Positions 51,371-59,862 are shown, numbered from the stretch's first letter. The stretch is DNA of 64,000 nt from Listeria aquatica FSL S10-1188 (GCF_000525795.1 NZ_AOCG01000014.1:27945-91944); one strand, 5' to 3'. Notes: generated by a model not told the origin, from the letters alone. Numbers and translations are program-made.

Positions 51371-52363
51371 TTATTTTTTAAATGTAAAGCAACGAGCCGG
51401 GTTATCTACGAAGAATTTTTGAATCAAGCTTTCGCCATCAAACCCATTTTGATTCGCTTCATGGGTAAAGCGGGGTACCCATTTTTTCTTGATATACTCA
51501 AGCCCTGGTCCAAAATCATAGTGTTTGTAGTATGTTTTACGTGCGGTATCTCCACTCACAAGAATCTGGTCTTCATAACCTTTTTGAACGAGGTTTAAGA
51601 TGGCAGCAATGCGTGCGCTTTCAGGTGCATATTTGATTTTAGCAATCCCATCAAAGGATAAGAAGGCGCCTGTTTTCGCTACTTGTTCATGATAATAAGG
51701 ATCTAAATTCCGGTCCATATGACCAATCGAAAGGTATTCAAGCGGAACACCTTCTTCTTTTAAAATTTCAATTTGTTCAAGTGCCATTGTTCCTGCTTCT
51801 GTATGCGAATGAACGGGTGCTTTCGTTTCATGATGGGCACGTGCCACAGCGCGAATCGTTTTTTCTTCAAGCGGTGTAATTCGGTTATAGCCCGTTCCAA
51901 ACTTGACTTGTCCCGCTTTAAAACTCGTTCCTTCAAGTCCTTCTTCGACTTCTCGCACGACAAATTCTGTCAACTCGGAAATGGAAGCCGCTTCGATCCA
52001 GTCGTAGTAAGTCTCATAATTCCCAACTAATTGCTTAAGTTCTGGCTTCATTTTTCCTGTCCAAAGAAAGCTCTTATTAAAGCCCGCTGTTCCAACAATT
52101 TGTACGCCTGTTTCTTTCGAAATTTCTGCTACTTCGCTCACATGACGACCGTAATCAACGGCGGTTGCATCAACGATTGTCTTTCCACCTAGGTTTTTAA
52201 AATCTTGCACATCCAGTTGTGACTTTTCTTTATCATCGAGCAAAAGATCATCTTCCCCTTTTTCTTGCCAAAAAGATGGGGTACAAACAATATGCTCGTG
52301 TGAATAGGTAAATCCTAGTTCTTCTGGTTTAATATCTCCAAAAAAAGTACGAATATAGCTCAT
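51371..52363 (-). CDS. Phosphotriesterase-like lactonase
   Basis: 330-residue TIM-barrel amidohydrolase. Metal ligands: YSHEHIV near the N-terminus, Lys in GQVKFGTGYN region, HSHTEAG, IGHMDRN and Asp in VSGDTARK. From memory, a Listeria enzyme of this family in a similar PTS neighbourhood was characterised as a lactonase for phosphorylated furanose lactones; I think this is its orthologue. Start ATG 52363 (MSYIRTFFGDI) after GGAAGGAAG; a reading 11 residues longer is less likely. Confidence 0.85.
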   Translation of the reverse strand: MSYIRTFFGDIKPEELGFTYSHEHIVCTPSFWQEKGEDDLLLDDKEKSQLDVQDFKNLGGKTIVDATAVDYGRHVSEVAEISKETGVQIVGTAGFNKSFLWTGKMKPELKQLVGNYETYYDWIEAASISELTEFVVREVEEGLEGTSFKAGQVKFGTGYNRITPLEEKTIRAVARAHHETKAPVHSHTEAGTMALEQIEILKEEGVPLEYLSIGHMDRNLDPYYHEQVAKTGAFLSFDGIAKIKYAPESARIAAILNLVQKGYEDQILVSGDTARKTYYKHYDFGPGLEYIKKKWVPRFTHEANQNGFDGESLIQKFFVDNPARCFTFKK

Positions 52364-52381
52364 TTTTGCTTCCTTCCTTTC

Positions 52382-52416
52382 AAAAAACCTCTTCACGAAA
52401 TGGCGGAAGAGGTTTT
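52382..52416 (-). terminator. Intra-operon terminator between the EIIC and lactonase genes
   Basis: Stem AAAACCTCTTC / GAAGAGGTTTT with an 11-base loop and TTTTTT on the minus strand, lying 6 bp after the EIIC stop. It may lower expression of the four enzyme genes relative to the transporter. Confidence 0.7.
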
Positions 52417-52421
52417 GGTTA

Positions 52422-53720
52422 TTAAAAAATCAGTTTCGCCAACATACTAATGATTGGACCCAATATGAACATGTCACTATCAGCCGCCCACATCGCTGTA
52501 TCAGGGACAGTCGTGTTTATGAAGAAAGTTACCATCAAATATTGTCCCCAAGCGACGACGGTTGCGGTTAAGAATCCACCAATCAAGGCACCACGTACGC
52601 CACCGGTTGAATTTCCGAACACGCCTGCAACAGCTCCGTGGAAAAAGAGTACAATCATCGTTGGTACAAAGACATAGCCAACTGTGTTTCCGAGAACAAC
52701 AAGCCAAATGATTGCTCCGACAAAGGCTCCAAGGAACCCTATAATAACGGAGTTTGCCGCATAGGGATACACAATTGGTGCATCCAGCGCTGGTTTTGCC
52801 CCGGGTACAAGTTTAGTCGCAATTCCATTAAAGGCTGGTACAATTTCGCCAATAAACATCCGAACCCCTACTAAAACAACGGCGATCCCAGCTGCGAATG
52901 TAAAGGACTGAACAATACTGTAAACGATAAAGCTTTGGTTTCCTGCTTGTGCAATTAGTTTTTCTGCTCCCGGTGTTTGTTTTACCATCAAGATAATCGC
53001 ACCAATAAGGAATAAAATCCCCATCGTAAGAGCCGTAATAACATTCGAGTCTCGTAAAAATTCTAGTTTTTTCGGTAATTTGATATGTTCTGCATCATTT
53101 TTCTTGTTTCCAAATACTTTCCCAAGTAGTGCAGAAAGAATCGCAACACTTGCAGAAGTATGCCCGAGTGCTACATTATCATTTCCAGTAATTTTGCGTA
53201 AAAATGGTTGAACGAGTGCTGGTTGGAAAGTCCAGTAAAGTCCCATGATGACAGCAAGGAAAATGACAAGCGGCCAGAAAGAAACATCGCCACCAGCTGC
53301 TTGAACAGTGATTCCTGCAAAGATGGTTGTCGTCCAGAACATCATATGTCCAGTTAAATAGATATATTTAAACGGTGTAAAGCGTGCTAGTAAAACGTTA
53401 ACTAAGAAGCCTAGAGTCATGGCAAGTGTAACTGCACTTCCAAACTCCAAATTGAATTTCTCTTGCCCTAAAAACCCGCTAAGTGGGGCAGTTTCAAGGC
53501 CGAAAACTTCTTTCCACATTGGCTCAAAAATCCCGAGAGAACCTGTTATGACAGCTGCGCCGGCATTGATAATTAAAAATCCGATAATCGCTTTAAACGT
53601 GCCGCTAACAACCTGACTCAAATTTTTCTTTTGGAGAAGTAATCCAAGTAAGACGATAAATCCGAGCAGAATAGCCGGCGTTCCAAAAAAGTTGTCGGCA
53701 ATCCAAGTAATGATCTCCAT
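52422..53720 (-). CDS. PTS ascorbate-type enzyme IIC (UlaA/SgaT family)
   Basis: 432-residue membrane permease with about 11 segments. Starts MEIITWIADNFFGTPAILLG, then GFIVLLGLLLQKKNLSQVVSG and FLIINAGAAVITGSL, typical of UlaA-like EIIC. Works with the separate IIB and IIA encoded upstream. The sugar is unknown; enzyme genes downstream suggest a lactone or acid sugar rather than ascorbate alone. Intact. Confidence 0.92.
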   Translation of the reverse strand: MEIITWIADNFFGTPAILLGFIVLLGLLLQKKNLSQVVSGTFKAIIGFLIINAGAAVITGSLGIFEPMWKEVFGLETAPLSGFLGQEKFNLEFGSAVTLAMTLGFLVNVLLARFTPFKYIYLTGHMMFWTTTIFAGITVQAAGGDVSFWPLVIFLAVIMGLYWTFQPALVQPFLRKITGNDNVALGHTSASVAILSALLGKVFGNKKNDAEHIKLPKKLEFLRDSNVITALTMGILFLIGAIILMVKQTPGAEKLIAQAGNQSFIVYSIVQSFTFAAGIAVVLVGVRMFIGEIVPAFNGIATKLVPGAKPALDAPIVYPYAANSVIIGFLGAFVGAIIWLVVLGNTVGYVFVPTMIVLFFHGAVAGVFGNSTGGVRGALIGGFLTATVVAWGQYLMVTFFINTTVPDTAMWAADSDMFILGPIISMLAKLIF

Positions 53721-53746
53721 TTTTCATCCTCACCCTTTTCTTTTCG

Positions 53747-54010
53747 TTAAATCGCCCCGCTAAGAGCTTGTTTGATTTCCGCGTTATCAAAGTAATTATT
53801 GACAATCACGACTTTTGCGCTTGTTTCACCAAGTGTTTCCGCAAGTTCTTGACTTGTTACAACGATATCCGCAGACATGGATCGTGCTGCTGAAACGTCG
53901 ATATGTTCCACATCAGCTTCTACTTCCATTTCACGAAGTACATTTTCGACGTTCATCCGTAAAATCAAACTTGTTCCTTGACCTAAACCGCAAACTGTTA
54001 AAATTTTCAT
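53747..54010 (-). CDS. PTS ascorbate-type enzyme IIB
   Basis: 87 residues. Phosphorylation site Cys7 in MKILTVCGLGQGTSLILRM; P-loop-like GLGQGTS. Overlaps the IIA gene by 4 bases and lies 26 bp before EIIC. Intact. Confidence 0.93.
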   Translation of the reverse strand: MKILTVCGLGQGTSLILRMNVENVLREMEVEADVEHIDVSAARSMSADIVVTSQELAETLGETSAKVVIVNNYFDNAEIKQALSGAI

Positions 54011-54447
54011 TTTAATCCCTCCAAAATCGGCCGAATCTCTTCAAAATTTTGAGCCGTCATAAGTCGTTCGATATTTTCATTTTGACTGAGAAGAGCCACA
54101 ATGTTTTGAATTACTTTCAAATGTTCTTCACTTGATGAAGCGGCTAAGCCAAATACAAGTCTCACCGGATCGTTCGCTTTATGTCCAAAAGAAACACCGC
54201 TAGAAAGCGTAACAAGCGAAACCGCCGATTTTTCCACTCCATCGGTTGGTCTTGCGTGGGGAATTGCCACATATGGTGCAATCACAAAGTAAGCCCCATT
54301 TTCATGGTAAGATTCAACCATTTTTTCTATATAGTTTTCACTGACATAGCCCTTTCTTTGAAGCAATGTTCCCGAAAGCCGGATCGCTTCGTCTGCATTT
54401 TCTGCAGTTTGATTGAATGACAGTAAATCTTGGCTTAAAAATGACAT
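54007..54447 (-). CDS. PTS mannitol/ascorbate-type enzyme IIA
   Basis: 146 residues, PTS EIIA type 2. Phosphorylated His64 lies in VAIPHARPTDGV. First gene of the transporter operon, behind a perfect CcpA-type palindrome. Intact. Confidence 0.93.
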   Translation of the reverse strand: MSFLSQDLLSFNQTAENADEAIRLSGTLLQRKGYVSENYIEKMVESYHENGAYFVIAPYVAIPHARPTDGVEKSAVSLVTLSSGVSFGHKANDPVRLVFGLAASSSEEHLKVIQNIVALLSQNENIERLMTAQNFEEIRPILEGLK

Positions 54448-54471
54448 CGTTTCTTCATCCCTTCTTGCTAA

Positions 54472-54487
54472 TTGATAGCGCTATCAA
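54472..54487 (-). promoter_or_regulatory. Perfect cre palindrome before the PTS operon
   Basis: TTGATAGCGCTATCAA is a 16-bp perfect palindrome whose core TGATAGCGCTATCA matches the CcpA consensus TGWNANCGNTNWCA. It lies 24 bp before the IIA start. A weaker second copy, GAAAGCGCTTTATA, is about 40 bp further upstream. Catabolite repression is expected. Confidence 0.75.
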
Positions 54488-54572
54488 CCTCTTACAACTC
54501 TTATTATAAAGAGAAAGCGCTTTATAAAGAAGTCCAATTCTTTTCTTTTGGAAAGTGCAAAAAGTAGACACT

Positions 54573-54605
54573 AAAAAAAACAAGCTGAGCAATTCAGCTT
54601 GTTTT
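54573..54605 (-). terminator. Terminator after the PRD regulator gene
   Basis: Stem AACAAGCTGA / TCAGCTTGTT with a five-base loop and eight T on the minus strand; the regulator stop codon is inside the stem. Confidence 0.88.
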
Positions 54606-56651
54606 CTCCTGGATAAACTGTGCCACTTGCTTAGCATCAGGATATTGTTCGATAAAAGTGAGAAACGCATGCTTCATAATTAATTCCGTTAATTCACTAA
54701 GCGCATTAATATGCGTATAGGAATCAATCGAAGAAAGCACAATTAAAAGTTTAACCTGATCCTTTGATTTCTCGGAAAAAGCAACCGGTTCATCGAGCAA
54801 AAGTAAACTCATTCCCACGCGGAAAGCCCCATCCGTCGGGGCCGCGTGCGGTAGCGCCACTCCAGGTGAAATCACAACATAAGGGCCAAGCGTTTCAATC
54901 CCTGTAATCATGGCATTTGCATAACTCTGCGAAATATAGCCTTCTTCAAGAAGCGGCTTTGCAGCAAGCTGAATAGCTTCTTGCCAACTTGGCACGTTTT
55001 CTTTAAACTGAATGCGCTTAGCTGGGAGCAAATCGGAAAGCTCTGGTGAAACTTCGCTCACATCATCAAGTGCATTTTGGAACAAAATCGTTTTTAAATT
55101 TTGCGCAAGCGCCTCGCGATTTTCCACTTTTGCATATTGATCAATCACATCTAGCACACTTGCAAGCATCCGTGCATTCGAATCACGCTGAGCCACGTGC
55201 GGCATAATTTCTTTTAGAAGCTGTTCTTTTTGCGGTTCCGTTAAAATCGGACTCACGATAAAAGAAGGAATATCCGTGAGTACTGGAAGCGTCGCAACAA
55301 TAAAATCTGGTCGATAAGCCTTTTTCTCAAATTCTCTCAAAGAAATCGGCTCCAAAATTTCAATTTGTCGATCTGTAAAAAGCTGCTTTAACTGGCGCTC
55401 GATCATCCGCGAAGTGCCAACACCTTTTGAGCAGACAATCAATAATTTTTTACGTTCCACGAGCACACTCTTTTTGCGTGATAAGAAACCACCAAATAAA
55501 ATCGCAACATAAGCAATTTCATCTTCTGGAAGAGGCTTTTCCAACAGCTCCGCAAACGGCTCCATCACTTTCCGAGTAATCTCATAAACCTCAGCATATT
55601 GCGATTTAATATCTGATCGAAGCGGATTAATCCACTCGATCCCAAATAAAATCCGGTAATATGCTGGCTCTAGGTGCAAAAGCAAATCACGCCTTAGCCG
55701 CTCATGATCCTCAAAATTCACACAAGCAAGCCGTTCAAATTCCGCTATCATCTTCTTCACAGCCACTTTCAAATGCCTTGCCACCTCAGAATCCCCTGAA
55801 AGTCGATTAGCCCCCAAGAGCAGTCGTTCAAGAAACGCGAGTTCCGCTTCATTCCAGGCCACAAAACGCGGCATTCTGCGGTAAATCTCCTGCGCCCACT
55901 TTGTTTGATCGACAAGCTTCCCTTCCAAAACATGTCCTTGCTGCATGCGAAAGCTAAAAAAGCTAACAATCAAACTGAGCCTAGCTACAACTTCATCCGT
56001 ATAGCGCATCTCAAAAAGCTTTTCCAGCTTAACAATCGCGCGAATTGCTTCATTTTCCAACTGCAAAAAATCCGCATCATAATGAGGCGCTTTCGTTCGG
56101 AGTAAATTTTTCATCTCCATTTCCGATTCAAAAGCTGGGCTATTCAAACAATGTCGCAAGAAAAATTGACGAATTTGCGCTTCATCGCCCACGATTTCAT
56201 TTCCATTCTTCCTACTGTATAAAAGTCGGAGCCCTGCCTCACTAAGCTCTGCTTTAATCTGCTTCAAATCTTGCAGCGTAGTATTCCGGCTCACTCCGTT
56301 CGCCTTTGAAAGTGTTTCTTCAACCACACGCGCATCCGTAGCAAGTAGAAAAAGAAGTATCCGTACTTTCCGTTCGGCCATAGTAAAATCAACGTTGTTT
56401 GTATCATGATTTTCGATCAATCGTAGAATTTCTTTCTTTTCGTCTTCTGGCACATAATAGCCTTGCCTGCGTACCACCTGAATACCACTAAAACCAACCT
56501 GTTCCAGTTCAAAGTTCGTTTTTTCAATCTCATATTGTAAGGTTCGTTTCGAAATCCCCAGTACTTCTTGTAATTTTTGTGAGGCTATATAGCCGCGATT
56601 TTCAAGTAAATAATGTAGCAACTTAATTTTTCGAATATCAAATTGAATCAC
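54594..56651 (-). CDS. PRD-containing transcriptional regulator with EIIB- and EIIA-like domains (BglG/LicR type)
   Basis: 685 residues, intact. N-terminal HTH (YIASQKLQEVLGISKRTLQY) and second HTH (LSKANGVSRNTTLQDLKQIK), two PRD domains around 180-395, an EIIB-like domain with Cys in LLIVCSKGVGTSRMI near 410, and an EIIA-like domain with His in GVALPHAAPTDGA near 600. The PTS phosphorylates such activators to tie expression to substrate and carbon state. It directly precedes the PTS operon it probably activates. Confidence 0.92.
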   Translation of the reverse strand: MIQFDIRKIKLLHYLLENRGYIASQKLQEVLGISKRTLQYEIEKTNFELEQVGFSGIQVVRRQGYYVPEDEKKEILRLIENHDTNNVDFTMAERKVRILLFLLATDARVVEETLSKANGVSRNTTLQDLKQIKAELSEAGLRLLYSRKNGNEIVGDEAQIRQFFLRHCLNSPAFESEMEMKNLLRTKAPHYDADFLQLENEAIRAIVKLEKLFEMRYTDEVVARLSLIVSFFSFRMQQGHVLEGKLVDQTKWAQEIYRRMPRFVAWNEAELAFLERLLLGANRLSGDSEVARHLKVAVKKMIAEFERLACVNFEDHERLRRDLLLHLEPAYYRILFGIEWINPLRSDIKSQYAEVYEITRKVMEPFAELLEKPLPEDEIAYVAILFGGFLSRKKSVLVERKKLLIVCSKGVGTSRMIERQLKQLFTDRQIEILEPISLREFEKKAYRPDFIVATLPVLTDIPSFIVSPILTEPQKEQLLKEIMPHVAQRDSNARMLASVLDVIDQYAKVENREALAQNLKTILFQNALDDVSEVSPELSDLLPAKRIQFKENVPSWQEAIQLAAKPLLEEGYISQSYANAMITGIETLGPYVVISPGVALPHAAPTDGAFRVGMSLLLLDEPVAFSEKSKDQVKLLIVLSSIDSYTHINALSELTELIMKHAFLTFIEQYPDAKQVAQFIQEKTS

Positions 56652-56914
56652 TTTCCATCAAACTCCCTCGAATCTCATTTTTCAACTTTCACACATAATG
56701 AAACCCTTTTCAAAATTAGCCATTAATCCTAGCATAGTGGAAGTGGAAAGACCTGTCAAACTGAGGTTTTTTGTAAAATAAAAAAGCGATCGTTAGAGCA
56801 TGGTCATTCTCAGTAAAAGAAAAAAATAAATAAAGAGCTCCTATTCTTTATGAGGAGATGAAGTTTTTATAAGAATAAATCAAATAGTAATTTTGCTATT
56901 TTTTTAATCGATGA

Positions 56915-57023
56915 TATAATAAACGCTTAGATTAAAAAAGGAGGTGCTGTTATAATTTTTTATTCATGGATTAAAATTATGATTCCGCCGTTTCCCTTCA
57001 AAGGATGTTTTTTTCATACTTAA
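56915..57023 (+). promoter_or_regulatory. Leader of the MFS gene with strong SD and short open frame
   Basis: TATAAT at 56915-56920, then AAAGGAGG at 56937-56944, much stronger than the MFS gene's own site, but no canonical start at the right distance. The frame that follows it ends with ATG 56979-57023 (MIPPFPFKGCFFHT). A leader peptide that senses stalled ribosomes is possible. Upstream, 56652-56914 holds the divergent regulator's promoter and an AAATAG/CTATTT hairpin with T-run; nothing else is seen. Confidence 0.35.
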
Positions 57024-57050
57024 CAAATAATCAATTTAAGGAAGATTATA

Positions 57051-58265
57051 ATGAAAAAAACATCCAAAAAAAACAATAATAAAATAAGTTTACCTTTACT
57101 GGTCTGTTTAGTAGGTTTCCCTCAGCTAAGCGAAACTATCTATACACCTTCATTAACTGAGATTGCCCTAAAATTCAGTACCACTCTCAATATTTCTCAA
57201 ATGACTCTGAGTATTTACTTTCTAGCCTTTGCCATCGGAGTAGTATTTTGGGGAATTGGTTCAGATTACTTTGGACGAAGGAAGGCAATGAATTTTGGAA
57301 TATTTGTCTATATAGTTGGTAGCGTTCTTTGTCTTATAGCAAATAACATAGTCCTACTATTTATCGGTAGATTTATTCAAGCCTTCGGTGCAAGTACTGG
57401 ATCAGTCACTACTCAGACCATTTTAAGAGATAGCTATACTGGAACAGAACGGCATCAAATGTTTGCTAAAATATCAGCTGTTTTGGCATTCTCCCCTGCG
57501 CTTGGTCCTCTTATAGGTGGGATTGTCACACAATTTTATGGTTTCCGCGTCGTCTTTTTTGTGCTAGTGGTTATGGGGATGCTTTTGCTTTATTTTAGTT
57601 TGAAGAATTTACCAGAAACGGCAAGTGATACGCAAGCTAACCTTAATTTATATAGTATGTTTAGGATTGCTAAAGAAATGATCTTAGACCCTCATACTGT
57701 AATTTTCGGTTTACTTATTGGCTTATTTAATGGGATTATCTTTAGCTATTATTCAGAAGCACCTGGAATTTTTATTGATACGTTTCATTTTACACAAAGT
57801 CAATATGGATTTATGGGATGCGTCGTTGCATCAGCAACCATGATTGGGGCGTGGCTATCTAGTAAATCATTAAAAAAGAGAAATGCCGTGCAGACAATTA
57901 AGGAAGGACTCGTTGTATCATTTATCTCAACATTATTTTTGATAGCAACTGTGTTTATACGATTGAGCACTACAAGTGAGCTGATATTATATATATTGGG
58001 GATATTTTGCTTACTTGTTGGAATTGGAATATCATTGCCAAACTGTTTAAGTTTAGCACTTATTCATTTTCCAAAAACAGCAGGTACGTCAGGAGCTTTT
58101 TTAAGTTTAGGATATTATCTAATTGTCAGTCTTTGCACATTTATAATTGGAGTAATCCACACAGGCTCATTGCTTATCTTTCCAATATTTTGTGCGATTA
58201 TTCTTGTTATAGCGCTAATATTCGTATATTCCCTAAAAAATAAAAACGCGATGAATAATCAATAA
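57051..58265 (+). CDS. Bcr/CflA-type MFS drug efflux transporter
   Basis: 404 residues, 12 membrane segments, intact. Motif A GIGSDYFGRRKAMNFG follows segment 2, and FIQAFGASTGSVTTQTILRD and LAFSPALGPLIGGIV are typical of Bcr/CflA (DHA1) proton antiporters. Codon use is more AT-rich than in the core genes. The substrate is unknown. No regulator gene is adjacent. Confidence 0.88.
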   Translation: MKKTSKKNNNKISLPLLVCLVGFPQLSETIYTPSLTEIALKFSTTLNISQMTLSIYFLAFAIGVVFWGIGSDYFGRRKAMNFGIFVYIVGSVLCLIANNIVLLFIGRFIQAFGASTGSVTTQTILRDSYTGTERHQMFAKISAVLAFSPALGPLIGGIVTQFYGFRVVFFVLVVMGMLLLYFSLKNLPETASDTQANLNLYSMFRIAKEMILDPHTVIFGLLIGLFNGIIFSYYSEAPGIFIDTFHFTQSQYGFMGCVVASATMIGAWLSSKSLKKRNAVQTIKEGLVVSFISTLFLIATVFIRLSTTSELILYILGIFCLLVGIGISLPNCLSLALIHFPKTAGTSGAFLSLGYYLIVSLCTFIIGVIHTGSLLIFPIFCAIILVIALIFVYSLKNKNAMNNQ

Positions 58266-58270
58266 TTAAA

Positions 58271-58311
58271 AAAAGGCAGGATCCCTAAATTCTATAGGGA
58301 TCCTGCCTTTT
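58271..58311 (+). terminator. Terminator after the MFS gene
   Basis: 17-bp stem AAAAGGCAGGATCCCTA / TAGGGATCCTGCCTTTT with a seven-base loop. Confidence 0.92.
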
Positions 58312-58500
58312 AATTTAACTTAATTAAAACCTAGTCATCTAATTTTCTACTTGCCAAATTAAGCCCTGCTCATTCTTCAAAGGATAAAGGAAAATCTACT
58401 CAGAATTTAGATGGGAGAAGAAGTATACACAACAAAGATTGTCATGCAAGAAAAAACTAAGCCCTCTAGTGTATTTTTTATTTTTACGAATACGAAAAAA

Positions 58501-58557
58501 CCTCCTACTAAAATAATTTCAACATAGATTTTTATTCCCTATGTTCTTTTTAGGAGG
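58501..58557 (+). promoter_or_regulatory. Nested hairpin that would hide a Shine-Dalgarno sequence
   Basis: CCTCCTA (58501-58507) pairs with TAGGAGG (58551-58557), and AACATAG (58521-58527) with CTATGTT (58539-58545) inside. The outer 3' arm is the strong SD of the 22-codon frame at 58567. On the minus strand the same structure is followed by six T and could act as a terminator. Confidence 0.45.
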
Positions 58558-58566
58558 AGCCATTCA

Positions 58567-58635
58567 ATGGAAATTGAGAGCCAACTGATTCATTTATTTC
58601 TATCAGTTTTTTACTTTATGCACTTTACAGGCTAA
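58567..58635 (+). CDS. Candidate 22-residue hydrophobic peptide
   Basis: Reads MEIESQLIHLFLSVFYFMHF then TG. AGGAGGAG lies 7 bases upstream, an excellent binding site, but it can be masked by the hairpin at 58501-58557. A short hydrophobic peptide under such control resembles small toxins or leader peptides, but I know no match. It may also be a chance frame. Confidence 0.3.
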   Translation: MEIESQLIHLFLSVFYFMHFTG

Positions 58636-58753
58636 GCCGGTAAAGAGAGTGATAACAATGATTCCCAAAAGACACATAAAGCTTATCTATTCCTTTTTTT
58701 TTGCATCTGAAAAAACAATATTTACTTGTTGACCAAATTTTTCTTCTTTCATA

Positions 58754-58779
58754 GACTAAAAAGAAGCGTCTTTTTAGTC
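58754..58779. repeat. Perfect 11-bp inverted repeat
   Basis: GACTAAAAAGA / TCTTTTTAGTC around a four-base loop, 38 bp after the end of the small winged-helix gene; possible terminator without a clear U tail. Confidence 0.4.
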
Positions 58780-58816
58780 TTCCACCGCAACTAACCCCAT
58801 CCTCTTTTCTATCTAG

Positions 58817-59125
58817 TCATTCTTTGAAGTTATTTTCACTCCTCATTAAAAGATAGGATAAACCAATAAACACTTCTTCCTGATATTCTTTCAAATAGGT
58901 GTCATGCCAAGCTTGACCTCGTTTAGTTAAGCAGTATTCATGCTCATTCCCAGGCAAGCGATATACATATTTTTTAGTCTCTAACCAATACAAAGTCGTT
59001 AAGAATTGATTCTTTGTTAGTCTTTTCAATCCTTTAGACTTTCCCAAAAACCAATTGAAACAAAATACCTCATCCTGCAGTAGTTCCAATACCATTTCTT
59101 TTTCTTTTCGACTTGGCTCTTCCAT
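58817..59125 (-). CDS. Small winged-helix-like protein
   Basis: 102 residues. FLTTLYWLETKKYVYRLPG followed by HEYCLTKRGQAWHDTYL resembles a PadR/MarR-type wing; the core YWLE.K.Y..R is shared with the protein at 43118-43393. GGGGAG lies 5 bases before the ATG. Target unknown. Confidence 0.6.
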   Translation of the reverse strand: MEEPSRKEKEMVLELLQDEVFCFNWFLGKSKGLKRLTKNQFLTTLYWLETKKYVYRLPGNEHEYCLTKRGQAWHDTYLKEYQEEVFIGLSYLLMRSENNFKE

Positions 59126-59618
59126 TTATACTCCCCTCAAATTCATCTCAAATTTATCGGGGTAGTCTTGGTATCAACTAAAAAGCGCTTCCAATAAGTT
59201 TCCAAAAAAAAAACAGCCTGTCAATTTCAGAAGACCGTTTCAGTGAGTTTGATGTAGCACGGTTTATTCAAAAACATTTTTCTAAAAATACCTAAAAAAG
59301 TACGATCTCTTGAAGTAAGTTCATTGTAACACAAATAAATAACATCATTTATGAATATTTTGTGAACAAATAAGAATATTTTGCGAATAAGCAAGAGATA
59401 TAGAGGGTTACACTCGGAAATAATCATCTTCATTTTCTATTCAATAGCTTTGTTGCTCTGTTTTAATCAAAAAAAAATCACTGCCTTTGAGTGAAGGAAA
59501 AAATTAGTTGAACGCATAATTTATGCATATCAAATACTTTCTTTTATTTCGACAAGGAGGAACCACAATTTATATTACCGCAATAGTTGTATTTGAATTT
59601 GACAGTATGGATGAATAG
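59126..59618. other. AT-rich region without a convincing gene
   Basis: 493 bp. A 68-codon minus-strand frame (59227-59433) has no binding site or recognisable content. CAAGGAGGAACC near 59552-59563 has no start codon placed to use it. Possibly eroded sequence of the mobile element whose integrase remnant follows. Confidence 0.5.
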
Positions 59619-59798
59619 TTGATTAATCAAGGTTATAATATTAAAGTCGTTCAAGAACGATTAAGACATAAAAAACACACTACTACAGCAGACATCTATA
59701 GTCATCTGTTAGAAAAGACTGATGCCAAGGGTTCAAAATCCTTTTTAAGAATCTCTGCCCAGTTAAGTAGTAGTATACCTCCAAAGTTATTGTCCTGA
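59619..59798 (+). pseudogene. C-terminal remnant of a tyrosine integrase
   Basis: LINQGYNIKVVQERLRHKKH, then TTTADIYSHLLEKTD, is the end of a phage- or ICE-type tyrosine recombinase, including the GH-like position (RLRHKK) and the nucleophilic Tyr in DIYSHL. A stop codon lies just upstream and the catalytic Arg and HxxR parts are gone. About 59 codons remain. It marks an old insertion site or element end. Confidence 0.75.
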
Positions 59799-59862
59799 GA
59801 GGGATTAATAGGTATTGGTGTAATGCGGTTTACAGATCCTGTGCCACAAATAATGCCACAAA

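Noticed and set aside
58636..58735. Second short frame (MIPKRHIKLIYSF...) after the 22-codon peptide
   Set aside because: Weak binding site, passes through a nine-T run whose length is uncertain, and no recognisable content.
59227..59433. 68-codon minus-strand frame
   Set aside because: No binding site, no recognisable motif and AT-driven composition; not enough to call a gene.
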